In this document: positions 19,053 through 27,178 of the stretch, piece by piece
How the letters are laid out: every line of letters starts with the position of its first letter
Position numbering within the stretch: position 1 is the first letter of the stretch
From: Candidatus Aminicenantes bacterium UBA6228
GTDB taxonomy: Bacteria > Acidobacteriota > Aminicenantia > Aminicenantales > Saccharicenantaceae
DNA length: 64,000 nt
Assembly: GCA_002441005.1 (NCBI GenBank)
Contig: DJWO01000011.1
Span: forward strand, 269,442-333,441
Direction: 5' to 3'
Translations under genes and position numbers: made by a program
Notes under the pieces: generated by a model
Database searches by the model: none
Told to the model about the DNA's origin: nothing
The model's input: only the letters and a program-made list of their open reading frames with translations

Positions 19053-19234
19053 TTTTCTTTCTCCTACACTACCTGCTAACCCCGGGAAAGAATAAATTTT
19101 TTCTTTCCCAACCAATAACCCTTTTACCTCTTTTCCCTTATGTCATTTCACCTCCTGAATAAAATTTTGGCAAAGAGGCAGGCTGGCTAATCCGTTCATT
19201 TTAAGTAGCTCAGAACCCAACTCCTTACTTTTTA
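19053..19234 (-). promoter_or_regulatory. Long 5' leader with 9-bp hairpin and an SD-ATG-ACA-TAA minigene
   Basis: Between the predicted promoter and the receptor's start are about 180 bases. On the minus strand they hold a consensus Shine-Dalgarno AGGAGGTGA (about 19149-19157), then ATG-ACA-TAA (19138-19146), then a perfect 9-bp hairpin (19084-19092 with 19101-19109, 8-base loop), then the receptor's own AGGAG and ATG at 19052. A strong ribosome site in front of a two-codon frame is unusual and could set up a translational or attenuation-type control. No known riboswitch class was recognised. Confidence 0.4.
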
Positions 19235-19264
19235 TAGATAAAACTTAATTGCCCTGTCTGTCAA
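19235..19264 (-). promoter_or_regulatory. Candidate promoter of the 1041-residue TonB receptor gene
   Basis: On the minus strand TTGACA (19259-19264) is a perfect -35. TATCTA lies 18 bases on (19235-19240), with TATAAA overlapping slightly further (19231-19236). The region from here to the tRNA gene at 19440 has no gene that I can support. Confidence 0.45.
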
Positions 19265-19439
19265 GGAAAAAATTTCATGAAGATTAAGGACGGCTGACCG
19301 GTCTCAAAGAAAGGCTCCCTGCCCGGAAAAACTTCTCTCGGAAAAAGAAATTGCCGGGATTAATCGGCACTAAATAATACTGATTAATTGATATAATCTT
19401 TAGGCCCCTTCCGCCCGGTAGCGTCTCTTGAAGAAGAAA

Positions 19440-19525
19440 TGCCGGAGGAGGGAATCGAACCCACACCCGAAGTGAATCGGACTGGATTTTGAGTCCAGCG
19501 CGTCTGCCTATTCCGCCACTCCGGC
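19440..19525 (-). tRNA. tRNA-Leu (CAA)
   Basis: On the minus strand the 86 bases fold as a class II tRNA. The 7-bp acceptor stem starts GCCGGAG and ends CTCCGGC with discriminator A. The anticodon arm is CTGGA-CTCAAAA-TCCAG, giving anticodon CAA (reads UUG). A long variable arm (CCGATTCACTTCGG) and the T arm GTGGGTTCGATTCCC follow. The CCA end is not encoded. Confidence 0.95.
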
Positions 19526-19726
19526 CTGTATTTTATTCTAACTGAATTGCTTCTTTTTTGATAGCCCTACAACTACCAGCCAGGCACTGCTCCTGCTGTC
19601 CTGTCAACGTCCCGAAAATGGCTAAGTTCATAAACTATAGAAAAATTAATCGGCTTTTTCAAGACCGGGTCGTCTTCTGTCAGCCTGGCAGTTGTCAACT
19701 CAGAACAGCTCTGCTATAAATGCTGT

Positions 19727-20341
19727 GTGCCAACTGAAGTTAGAAAAGAAAAATTAACCAGAGTTCTGGCCAGCCGGCAGCCTGACCTCCAGGTTGTTCT
19801 GGAAGAGGTCTCCATTACCCATAATGCCAGTGCCGTAGCCAGAACCTGCGAGGCAGTTGGAGCTTTAAATCTCCACATTATCTCCTCCCACCCGGATAAG
19901 GTGGTGTTCAACGAAGCCATTACCACCAGAGCTGAAAAATGGCTTTCGATTCATTTTCATCGATCAACAGTTGAATGTTTGGGCCTTTTAAAAAGCCAGG
20001 GATTGAAGATCGCCGTCACCACCCTCTCCCCCCAGGCCATAGAACATACCGCCCTGAATTATTGCCAGCCGTTAGCTCTGGTCTTTGGCAATGAAGCCGA
20101 AGGGGTTTCGACGACCGCCCTTAAACTGGCTGATTATCAAATCCACATTCCGATGGTCGGCCTGGTCCAGAGTCTCAACCTGTCGGTCTCGGCGGCTATT
20201 ATTCTTTATGAGGCCTTTCGTCAGCGTCAGGCGAGTGGCTGGTACTCTAAGCGGCGGTTGACCGACCCCGAATTTGACCAGTTGTTAAAAATCTGGCTGG
20301 CCAATGATCGCCGGCGCCGACCCTTCCTTGAAAAAAAATAA
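19727..20341 (+). CDS. trmH: tRNA (guanosine-18-2'-O-)-methyltransferase TrmH
   Basis: A 204-residue SPOUT-class methyltransferase. The three motifs of the family are present: HNASAVARTCEAVGA near residue 33 (motif 1, Arg and Asn), LVFGNEAEGVS near residue 115 (motif 2) and IPMVGLVQSLNLSVSAAIILYE near residue 138 (motif 3, the knot). TrmH methylates the ribose of G18 in the tRNA D-loop using S-adenosylmethionine. The start is a GTG with no clear ribosome site, so the exact N-terminus is uncertain. It stands alone, next to a tRNA gene and convergent with the HtrA-like gene. Confidence 0.9.
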   Translation: MPTEVRKEKLTRVLASRQPDLQVVLEEVSITHNASAVARTCEAVGALNLHIISSHPDKVVFNEAITTRAEKWLSIHFHRSTVECLGLLKSQGLKIAVTTLSPQAIEHTALNYCQPLALVFGNEAEGVSTTALKLADYQIHIPMVGLVQSLNLSVSAAIILYEAFRQRQASGWYSKRRLTDPEFDQLLKIWLANDRRRRPFLEKK

Positions 20342-20371
20342 CCGGTTAATCATTGATCAAAGATAGAGAAG

Positions 20372-20391
20372 AGCGGGACAATCAGTCCCGC
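20372..20391. terminator. Hairpin between convergent trmH and HtrA-like genes
   Basis: GCGGGAC (20372-20378) pairs with GTCCCGC (20385-20391) around a 6-base loop. It overlaps the last codons of the minus-strand gene and is followed on that strand by only a weak T/C-rich run (TCTTCTCTATCTTT). Termination is plausible but not strong. Confidence 0.45.
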
Positions 20392-21818
20392 CCTTCATTG
20401 AGAATGGAGTCAGGGATTTCTATTTCAATTTTCACTTTTTTCCGGTCTCTAATTACTTCCAGAGTTAGCCTGTCCCCTTTTTTCTTTTGCTCCATAATTC
20501 TGGCCAGAGCCGGCAAGGTTTCAACTCTCGTCTCATCGGCACTAACGATAACATCTCCGACCTTAAGTCCAGCCTGGCTGGCCAGGCTCTCCGGGCTAAG
20601 GCTGCTGACCAGCAAGCCCTGGCCATCCTGAACGCCAAAATATTTAGAAAGCTCAGGATTTAACTGTTCTAAAGACATACCCATAAAGCCATAACTCTGG
20701 ATGGAAAATTCAAATCTCTGACCCTTAGGCCAGGCAGGTAAAGGCACATTGCGGGGAGCCGAGCGGAAAATTTCCGGGAAGCGAAGCTCCAGCTCCCGGA
20801 AGGCTTCTTCCTCAGGCAGATTTCCTAGCCTGACTTCCACTTCCAGCTGCTTGCCCTGCCTGTTAATGGTCAAGGTCAATTTCTCACCTGGGTGACGGCT
20901 CCTGATTTCAGATATGAACTGGTTTGGATTTTTGATCTCCTGGCCATTAATTTTGATTACCTGGTCACCTGGCTGGAGTCTGGCTAAAGAGGCCGGGCTG
21001 TCATCTTCAACGTCGGTAATGATGACCTGGTTTTCAGATTCTGGGTCAATATAGACTCCCAGCCAGCCCCTCTCCACTTTTCCTTTTGTCCTGATTTCCT
21101 TAAATATGTCGTTCAGGGTTTCTACGGTAATGGCCATGGCCAGGCCCTGACCGGCGGGAGGACTCTCAATCACTCCGAATGGATAATTACCAGAAGGGGC
21201 ATCTCCTCTTCTTAAACCCGGCAAAAACAACCTGTCACCGGCATAGACCCCGCGTAACAAGCCAACCAATTGCCCCTTGTCGTTCAGCACCGGGCCGCCG
21301 CTCATTCCAGGCGTAATAGCAATATTTAATCTGAGCCTGTTACCACTCACTGAGCTGACAATTCCTTGAGTTACCTGAGGGCCAGACTCCGGTGAAATTC
21401 CTAAGGCACAAACCCAGCTTCCCGGGGCCAAATCTGTGCTACTGCCCATGGAGATAGCCGGTAATTTTTTATTCTTAACTTGAAGGAAAGCAATCCTGCT
21501 CTCAGGATCAAAACCAAGAAAATTAGCTTCAGCCTGATTGCCTTCCTGATCGATAATTCTAACTTCTTCTTCCCGGGGAGAAATCAAAGCGGTGGTGGCA
21601 ATATAGCCATCTTTATCTATAACGACTCCGGTGGCCACCCGAATGAGGCCATCTCTCACTTCCACTCTGACTACCGATGACGAAGCTTTTTTAACGATTT
21701 CTTTGACCTGGACTTCAGCCGGATCAGATCTGGCCTCAGTGATAAAAATAAAGGAGGTTAAACAAAACACAGTCACGGCCAGTTTCAAGGCTTTGGTTAT
21801 CATCTTATTGTTTTTCAT
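20382..21818 (-). CDS. HtrA/DegP-like PDZ protein with degenerate protease domain
   Basis: The ATG at 21818 after GAGGAG is preferred; it gives 478 residues with a signal peptide. The domain order is that of HtrA: chymotrypsin-like domain (about 30-235), PDZ1 (about 245-340, RGWLGVYID) and PDZ2 (about 375-465, GMSLEQLNPELSKYFGV). The Ser motif is kept as GMSGGP. The His loop, TNxHV in HtrA, reads ATTALIS here, and the catalytic Asp of (S)DIA is Arg (PESRIAFLQV). The His-Asp-Ser triad is therefore broken, so this is probably a pseudoprotease, chaperone or substrate sensor in the periplasm. It is the last gene behind an ECF sigma factor and a probable anti-sigma factor, a layout like rpoE-rseA-degP. 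Regulation by that sigma is inferred. Confidence 0.85.
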   Translation of the reverse strand: MKNNKMITKALKLAVTVFCLTSFIFITEARSDPAEVQVKEIVKKASSSVVRVEVRDGLIRVATGVVIDKDGYIATTALISPREEEVRIIDQEGNQAEANFLGFDPESRIAFLQVKNKKLPAISMGSSTDLAPGSWVCALGISPESGPQVTQGIVSSVSGNRLRLNIAITPGMSGGPVLNDKGQLVGLLRGVYAGDRLFLPGLRRGDAPSGNYPFGVIESPPAGQGLAMAITVETLNDIFKEIRTKGKVERGWLGVYIDPESENQVIITDVEDDSPASLARLQPGDQVIKINGQEIKNPNQFISEIRSRHPGEKLTLTINRQGKQLEVEVRLGNLPEEEAFRELELRFPEIFRSAPRNVPLPAWPKGQRFEFSIQSYGFMGMSLEQLNPELSKYFGVQDGQGLLVSSLSPESLASQAGLKVGDVIVSADETRVETLPALARIMEQKKKGDRLTLEVIRDRKKVKIEIEIPDSILNEGRD

Positions 21819-21838
21819 CTTTTTTCTCCTCAAATCGG

Positions 21839-22204
21839 TTAATATCTGACCTGTTGAATTAACGGCTGATCAGATACCTTCTCCAGGATAAACACGGTTT
21901 GAGGATCATCTGTTGCCCTTCTCATCTCATTTTCCAGGTTAAGAGGTTCCATGACCTGAATAGTCTCGAGGGATGAATTATCAGTTTTCACCTGACGGGC
22001 AGAATATTCAGGCTGCTTAATCCCGGGGGAAATTAAAACCACCACGGCTACAGCCACCGCGCCCACTCCAGCCAGCCCGAATTCCCAGCGGCGCCGGCGG
22101 ACAGCCCTGACCTTCCGGTCTCTTACCCTGGCCAACACCTGGCTTTCAAAGCCAGGCGGAGCCTCGACCACAGGCAGCTGGCTAATATACTTTTTTTCTT
22201 CCAT
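21839..22204 (-). CDS. Single-pass membrane protein, probable anti-sigma factor
   Basis: The ATG at 22204, preceded by GGAG at 7 bases, is preferred over a TTG at 22228 that overlaps the sigma-factor stop. The product has about 121 residues: an acidic/proline N-terminal part with PPGFESQVLARVRDRKVRAVRRRR, then one membrane segment (about 42-60, GLAGVGAVAVAVVVLI), then about 60 residues outside. No zinc-finger CxxC is present. Its place directly behind an ECF sigma gene and its topology suggest a membrane anti-sigma factor; there is no recognisable family motif. Confidence 0.6.
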   Translation of the reverse strand: MEEKKYISQLPVVEAPPGFESQVLARVRDRKVRAVRRRRWEFGLAGVGAVAVAVVVLISPGIKQPEYSARQVKTDNSSLETIQVMEPLNLENEMRRATDDPQTVFILEKVSDQPLIQQVRY

Positions 22205-22224
22205 TTCCACTCTCCATCTATATT

Positions 22225-22827
22225 TCAATCATCAGGTAACTTCAGACCGTAGCCTTCATTCTCTTCTGCCCTGTTTTTAATTTCCCGGCCTTCTTCCAGC
22301 CATCGCCTCAGATATTCACGTCCCCGGCTGATCCTGGCTTTGACTGTCCCCACCGGCAGCTTGAGCATGGTGGCAATCTCCTCCTGAGAAAAGCCTTCCA
22401 CATCTTTCAAGATGACCGGCAGCCGGTAGCGTGGATGAAGCCTGTCCAGAGCCTGTTTGACATTTCTCATTAACCCTGGATCATTATGATCAAGAGAATA
22501 AGTCCCGGCTGAATAGGAGTCAGTCACCTCGTCGAGCGGAATGGCTGCTTGCCGGCTTATTTTTTTCCGCTCAGTCCGGGCCAGATTAGCGGCAATGGCA
22601 TATATCCAGGAAGAAACCGGAGCGATCGGCCGGTACTTTTTGGCCTTAAAAAAGACCCTCAAAAAAGTTTCCTGAGATAAATCAACCGCCAGTTGATAAT
22701 CCCCGGTAAATTGATACAGGAAATTTACTACCCGGTCCTTATACATAATCATCAACTGAGAAAAGGCCACTTCGTCACCTTTCTTAATTTTTTCCATCAA
22801 TTCCTGATCATCCATTCTCTTATTCAT
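22225..22827 (-). CDS. ECF RNA polymerase sigma factor (sigma-E-like)
   Basis: A 200-residue group 4 sigma factor. Region 2 spans about 25-95 (YQFTGDYQLAVDLSQETFLRVF, the core-binding and -10 reading part) and region 4 about 125-180 (HPRYRLPVILKDVEGFSQEEIA and LPVGTVKARISRGREYLRRWL, the -35 helix-turn-helix). It probably directs a small envelope-stress regulon together with the next two genes. It is transcribed away from a second ECF gene; about 200 bases separate them. The start at 22827 (ATG after AAGG) may be 12 bases too early, as MDDQ follows. Confidence 0.92.
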   Translation of the reverse strand: MNKRMDDQELMEKIKKGDEVAFSQLMIMYKDRVVNFLYQFTGDYQLAVDLSQETFLRVFFKAKKYRPIAPVSSWIYAIAANLARTERKKISRQAAIPLDEVTDSYSAGTYSLDHNDPGLMRNVKQALDRLHPRYRLPVILKDVEGFSQEEIATMLKLPVGTVKARISRGREYLRRWLEEGREIKNRAEENEGYGLKLPDD

Positions 22828-23029
22828 AAACCTTGGCCTTATCTAAAAAGTTGCATCCGGCCTACGCTCTTAGCTATTATCTCCACGTATTATCATAAGA
22901 TTATACCCACGATAGCCGGCAGGCAAGTGATAAGAGGCTGTCTCGCTTCCGGTTTTATTGACGGCTCCGGATTCCAGGCCTGATCAGGGAACTTTTCTAG
23001 ATAGTTTTTCGTCTATCAGGATGACGTGA

Positions 23030-23593
23030 GTGGAAGTGAAAGAAATTGTTCAAAAATGTCTCGAGGGAGAGACAGGAGCCTGGAAAATGCTGGTTGACTG
23101 CTACTCCAAAAGAATTTTTAACCTGGCCTATCAATTTGCTGGCAGCCGCCAGGAAGCCGAAGACCTGACCCAGGACATATTTTTGAAGCTTTATAGCTCA
23201 CTGGCCAAATATGACTTCAACCATGATTTTACTGCCTGGTTTTTGACTTTAGCCAGAAACTACCTGATTGATGAATTCCGGAGGACCAGGATCGAAAAAT
23301 CTCAACGCTTTGAAGGCGAGGAACCAGACCTGCCAGCCAGCAAAGATGATAACCCGGAAATCAGATATTTAGGAGAAGAAAAAGCCAGAGCAGTCAGGCA
23401 GGCTCTTCAGCAGCTTTCACCTGATCTCAGGATGGCTCTGGTTTTAAGAGAAATTGAAGGCTTCAGTTATGAAGAGATGGCCAGCAGGATAAAAGTACCC
23501 CTGGGAACAGTTAAGAGCCGGGTCAATCGAGCCAGGCTGGAGCTGGCCCGGATTATCCTGGCAAAAACTGGAGGCAAGTATGAATTGCCGTGA
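23030..23593 (+). CDS. ECF RNA polymerase sigma factor
   Basis: The 187-residue product has region 2 (YQFAGSRQEAEDLTQDIFLKLY, about 25-90) and region 4 (LSPDLRMALVLREIEGFSYEEMA and VPLGTVKSRVNRARLELARI, about 120-178). The start is GTG at 23030. Its 3' end overlaps the following zinc-finger anti-sigma gene by 14 bases, a strong sign of co-translation. It probably controls itself and the downstream membrane genes in response to a cell-envelope signal; no binding site was defined. Confidence 0.92.
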   Translation: MEVKEIVQKCLEGETGAWKMLVDCYSKRIFNLAYQFAGSRQEAEDLTQDIFLKLYSSLAKYDFNHDFTAWFLTLARNYLIDEFRRTRIEKSQRFEGEEPDLPASKDDNPEIRYLGEEKARAVRQALQQLSPDLRMALVLREIEGFSYEEMASRIKVPLGTVKSRVNRARLELARIILAKTGGKYELP

Positions 23594-24113
23594 AGTTAGA
23601 AAAACTCTTTCAGCTTATCTTGAAAAGGAAGTGAGCCCGGCAATGGCCGGTAAAATTGAGGCCCATCTGGCCGGGTGTGAAAATTGCAGGTTATTAACTG
23701 AAGAGTTAAAGGCCCTTAATAAATCCTTATCCAGCCTGCCGGAAGTAGAGCCTTCACCTGCCCTGCTGGCCAAACTCTATGCTATCCCCGGTCAGGTTGA
23801 GCTGGAGATCAGTCCGGCGGCCGGAGAACCGGAGAAAGTGAGGATTTTCAGCCGCAAATTCTGGCTGAGCCCGGCTTTTCAACCTTTGCTCGTTTCTCTC
23901 ACCGTCATCTTAATTGTTGCTTCCTTAGTATTCTTTACTCAGCCTGGCCGCAGTTTTCAAAAATCTCTCTCTTTAGAATTTCACCGGGCTTATAGCCAGG
24001 CTCAAAGGGTTCTGGTTAAGGCGGGAGTCATAACTGACCGTCTCAATGGATTTAGGGAGAGCTTTTTAGCTTCTCTTGGCTCTGATCAGTTGCCTAAGTC
24101 TGATCAAAACTAA
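23580..24113 (+). CDS. Zinc-finger anti-sigma factor
   Basis: The N-terminus MNCREVRKTLSAYLEKEV, then IEAHLAGCENCRLL, gives the His-x3-Cys-x2-Cys pattern of the zinc-binding anti-sigma (ZAS) domain, which holds an ECF sigma factor inactive. One membrane segment lies at about residues 107-123 (LLVSLTVILIVASLVFF), followed by about 50 residues outside the cytoplasm. Total length is 177 residues. The 14-base overlap with the sigma gene marks it as that factor's regulator. Confidence 0.85.
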   Translation: MNCREVRKTLSAYLEKEVSPAMAGKIEAHLAGCENCRLLTEELKALNKSLSSLPEVEPSPALLAKLYAIPGQVELEISPAAGEPEKVRIFSRKFWLSPAFQPLLVSLTVILIVASLVFFTQPGRSFQKSLSLEFHRAYSQAQRVLVKAGVITDRLNGFRESFLASLGSDQLPKSDQN

Positions 24114-24127
24114 ACTGGAGGTTTAAA

Positions 24128-24622
24128 GTGGAAGAAAAGATTAAAATTGAACCAAAATCGGCCAAATCACCGGCCCTGGCTGGCATATTATCAGTCATCT
24201 TTCCCGGGACAGGTGCCCTGTATAATGGCAACTATCTCAAAGGGATAGTCCTGATTATAATTTTTGCCGGACTGGTCTCCATTCAGGGAAGAGGCGGTCA
24301 GCCATTTGTCGCTTTGCTTTTAGCCGGCTTCTATATCTTCCAGATCATAGATGCCGTTAATGAGGCTAAAAGTACGAAAGTTCAACCTGAAACAGCTGGA
24401 GAAACCGGCCTCCAGGCCGCCGGACTATCAGGCACCATGGAAACGGCCAATCCGTCCGGTTCTATTTCCTGGGGAATCATCCTGCTTTTATTAGGCGGCC
24501 TCTTTCTGCTGGCCAATTTTGATATTATCACCTATGAGTCCTTCATTGACTACTGGCCGCTAATTCTCGTCGGGCTTGGTTTAAAGCTGGTTATTGATCA
24601 CTTTTCAGCTAAAAAATCTTAA
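24128..24622 (+). CDS. Membrane protein with a C-terminal LiaI/LiaF-like segment
   Basis: A GTG start follows CTGGAGG. The 164 residues contain an N-terminal hairpin of hydrophobic segments (SPALAGILSVIFPGTGALYNG, then LIIIFAGL and a third segment), similar to TM2/DUF5683-type proteins, and a C-terminal GIILLLLGGLFLLANFDI plus DYWPLILVGLGLKLV, the pattern of LiaI/LiaF-like (DUF5668) transmembrane regions. It sits between the anti-sigma gene and a second such protein. Function is not established; in other bacteria LiaF-like proteins belong to envelope-stress circuits. Confidence 0.65.
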   Translation: MEEKIKIEPKSAKSPALAGILSVIFPGTGALYNGNYLKGIVLIIIFAGLVSIQGRGGQPFVALLLAGFYIFQIIDAVNEAKSTKVQPETAGETGLQAAGLSGTMETANPSGSISWGIILLLLGGLFLLANFDIITYESFIDYWPLILVGLGLKLVIDHFSAKKS

Positions 24623-24637
24623 AAAGAGAGGCAAAAA

Positions 24638-24871
24638 ATGTCTAAAAAGCGTACGGACAATTTAATCTGGGGTATTATTCTGATTGTCATCGGCCTGTTA
24701 TTTCTTCTCGATAATATCGGCCTTGATTCCTGGGAATTACTCTTTAAATTCTGGCCATTGATCCTGATCATCTGGGGCGGCTACAAACTTTATTATGGCC
24801 TTAAAGACCGTCAGTCAGGTAAAGTTGAAACGACTGAAGATTTAAACCGGGATAAAAAAGATGAAAGCTAA
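24638..24871 (+). CDS. Small LiaI/LiaF-like membrane protein (DUF5668)
   Basis: The 77 residues form two hydrophobic segments, LIWGIILIVIGLLFLLDNIG and LFKFWPLILIIWGGYKLYYG, then a charged tail. The first repeats the motif at the end of the preceding protein, so they are paralogous segments. An AGAGAGG ribosome site precedes the ATG. Its last 11 bases overlap the next gene, so translation is probably coupled. No function is known. Confidence 0.7.
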   Translation: MSKKRTDNLIWGIILIVIGLLFLLDNIGLDSWELLFKFWPLILIIWGGYKLYYGLKDRQSGKVETTEDLNRDKKDES

Positions 24872-26189
24872 GGAAGTTATCATCCTGATCCTCATTCTTC
24901 TGGCCGGGGTAGGCTTCCATTATCTTGAGGATTGGCATTTGACTCTAAGAGAAGACTGGCTGGTCGATTCTTTTAAATTGCCGGGCAGGTCTTATGACTT
25001 TGAAGAAAACCTGAGCCTGGAGCCGGCCGATATTCTGGAAATAGTTAACAGCCATGGAGCAGTAAGAATTGAAGGTACTGACCGCCAGGACATCAGCCTG
25101 ACTATAAAAAAGACAATCTGGGATAGGAGCGAAACAAAGGCTGGCCAACTGGCTGCAGAACTCAAGCTGAAAACAGCCAGAGAGGGGACGAAACTGTTGC
25201 TGTTCACCAACCGCAATGATTTCCACCGGAAAAATTTTTCAGTTGATTTTAGCCTTAAGGTCCCGGCTTCAACCGCTATTAAGGTTTCCAATTCCTTTGG
25301 CCTGGTAAGAATAACCGGCGTTAAAGAAGCTGAGGTCAATAATGACCATGGCCAGGTTGACCTGCTGGATATCACCGGCCAGGTCAAAGCCAGCAATTCC
25401 TTTGAAAAGTTATCCCTGCTGGATATTGACGGCGCCTGCCAGGTGGTAACCAATCATTCTCCTGTCTCCATAGTCAGGATTAGCGGTCCAGTCAGCCTTG
25501 AAGCCAGTTTTGAAGAGGTTGAGCTCATAGATCTTAAAAGCACCTTAACGGTCATTTCCAGGCACTCAGCTGTTAAAGCCCTGAGGGTCACCGGTCCGCT
25601 TAATCTGGAAAGCAGCTATGAACCGGTCTATGTCAGCGAGGCGGGAGCAACCAGAATTAAAGGACATCACTCCGAGATTGAAATAGACAATTTAACTGGA
25701 CAACTGGAAGTAGAAACCAGCTATGAGCCAATCAAGTTAAACCGGATTAAGGGGGACATTAACCTCCGCGGGAAAAGCACCGAGATTGATCTAAATTCAG
25801 CTCAGTCGGCTGAAATCTTTATTGACACCTCGTATGAAGATGTTAACCTGGAAAACTTTGCGGGCAGCTTAAAATTGAACCTGGCCCATGCCGATGCTTC
25901 CTTATCCCCGGCTAGCCTGAATAATGATATTTCGGTCCATCTCGAGTATGGAGACCTGAGCTTTTTCTGGCCGGGTGGTGAGATAGCTCGGCTTGAAGCC
26001 AGGTCGAAGGGTGGAAGTGTTGACTGGCAATTGCCGCTTCAGCCAGATGAAAATTCCAGCAATGGTCTCAGTCTGGTTAAAGCTTTTCAATCAGCCCCGG
26101 CTTCCCCGGCCATCAAACTCAGCACGACCTATGGGGAGATCAGAATCAGCCAGCAGCCAGCAGCAGCCTCTGCCCCGCAGGCTGATTAA
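24861..26189 (+). CDS. DUF4097-like repeat protein, membrane-anchored
   Basis: The 442 residues start with one hydrophobic anchor (EVIILILILLAGVGFHYL). From about residue 50 to the end runs a chain of short beta-rich repeats in which phrases such as NSHGAVRIEG, NSFGLVRITGV, NNDHGQVDLLDI, TSYEPIKLNRI and TSYEDVNLENF recur every 20-40 residues. This is the pattern of the DUF4097/DUF2807 right-handed beta-helix family, often encoded with PspC, LiaF or anti-sigma genes. It is probably outside the cytoplasm. It ends the ECF locus, and co-regulation by that sigma is likely. The exact role is unknown. Confidence 0.72.
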   Translation: MKAKEVIILILILLAGVGFHYLEDWHLTLREDWLVDSFKLPGRSYDFEENLSLEPADILEIVNSHGAVRIEGTDRQDISLTIKKTIWDRSETKAGQLAAELKLKTAREGTKLLLFTNRNDFHRKNFSVDFSLKVPASTAIKVSNSFGLVRITGVKEAEVNNDHGQVDLLDITGQVKASNSFEKLSLLDIDGACQVVTNHSPVSIVRISGPVSLEASFEEVELIDLKSTLTVISRHSAVKALRVTGPLNLESSYEPVYVSEAGATRIKGHHSEIEIDNLTGQLEVETSYEPIKLNRIKGDINLRGKSTEIDLNSAQSAEIFIDTSYEDVNLENFAGSLKLNLAHADASLSPASLNNDISVHLEYGDLSFFWPGGEIARLEARSKGGSVDWQLPLQPDENSSNGLSLVKAFQSAPASPAIKLSTTYGEIRISQQPAAASAPQAD

Positions 26190-26223
26190 GAAAGTTAAAA
26201 AAGGGCGTTTATCAGCCAGGTTA

Positions 26224-27123
26224 TCAGGAATGCTTGAAGCGAAAATTAGTAATCCGGTAACCGAGAACACCATTTATTTTGATATTAAGGTAAGAAATAA
26301 GATTAGTTAAGTCTTTTTTAAACTTGGTTACATAACGAACAAATTCTGTTTCTTTTTTGTATCTTAGTAAATTCTCAAACTCATCTACTTCATCTCTCAA
26401 TTCCACCAGAAAATGAGTGATGTCCCGATACTGGCTATTAATTTCAATCAGCTCTTTGCCCGACATTTTATCCAGGTCCTGATAAGGCGGCAGGGATTGA
26501 AGAATCAGCATGCTCTCCGTGTAGGTTTCATTGACTGATTCTTTGATTTCCTGAAAAAATGACTTATATTCCATCGGGTTTTCCAGACGGGCTTCAGCCC
26601 GGTCAAGCAGCCGCTCATATTGTTCCTTGACCGAAATTATAAAATCCTTAATTCCCCAGTATTTTCTTTTAAAATTAAAAAGATCAATGAAATCGCGGCC
26701 GATGTAAATCTTGTCTTTATAGCTGGAGAGCAACTCCTTGGGCTCATGGGTATAAAATTTAATCTCAAATTTACGGCCGTCACTCCCCTTTTCCCTGAAT
26801 CTGGCCAGGACCAGATAGTTATTCTGTTCAATAAAATAGCTGCTCATCTCCAGGATGACCGTATAAATAGCCAGATTTTGAATAACATATTCTTTTAAAT
26901 AATTGAGCAGGTTTTCTTTCCTGTTCAGAAAGTCAACGACCGTCTCACTGGGCACAGTATTTAGAACAGAATAAGAAGGAGAAATCAGATACAAAACCGG
27001 ACCGCTGCCCAGTTCAAGATGAAGGTTCTTTAAGACATTTTGATGGAGATCATCATAAAGCCTAGGCTGAAGAGGCGGCAGGTTATTAACCTCGAGGTTA
27101 ATCAATTCTTCAATTTCATTCAT
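26224..27123 (-). CDS. Unrecognised 299-residue protein
   Basis: I do not recognise this family. The ATG at 27123 follows AAGGAGCC; a GTG lies one codon upstream. The protein has no signal peptide or membrane segment, is rich in Leu, Glu, Lys and Tyr, and from about residue 165 is mostly predicted helical with heptad-like stretches (RAEARLENPMEYKSFFQEI, VELRDEVDEFENLLRYKKE), so a coiled coil is possible. The 3' end is convergent with the DUF4097-like gene, and 56 bases separate its start from the stop of the LipM-like gene, so the two may be one transcript. Cytoplasmic; function unknown. Confidence 0.6.
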   Translation of the reverse strand: MNEIEELINLEVNNLPPLQPRLYDDLHQNVLKNLHLELGSGPVLYLISPSYSVLNTVPSETVVDFLNRKENLLNYLKEYVIQNLAIYTVILEMSSYFIEQNNYLVLARFREKGSDGRKFEIKFYTHEPKELLSSYKDKIYIGRDFIDLFNFKRKYWGIKDFIISVKEQYERLLDRAEARLENPMEYKSFFQEIKESVNETYTESMLILQSLPPYQDLDKMSGKELIEINSQYRDITHFLVELRDEVDEFENLLRYKKETEFVRYVTKFKKDLTNLISYLNIKINGVLGYRITNFRFKHS

Positions 27124-27178
27124 CACCGGCTCCTTCTTTCATCCTGAGCTTGAATCTTAACACCGCCAGAGCCAAAAA

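Noticed and set aside
19720..19735. TGGCAC on the minus strand near the trmH start as a sigma-54 promoter
   Set aside because: The -12 part (TTGC at the right distance) is absent.
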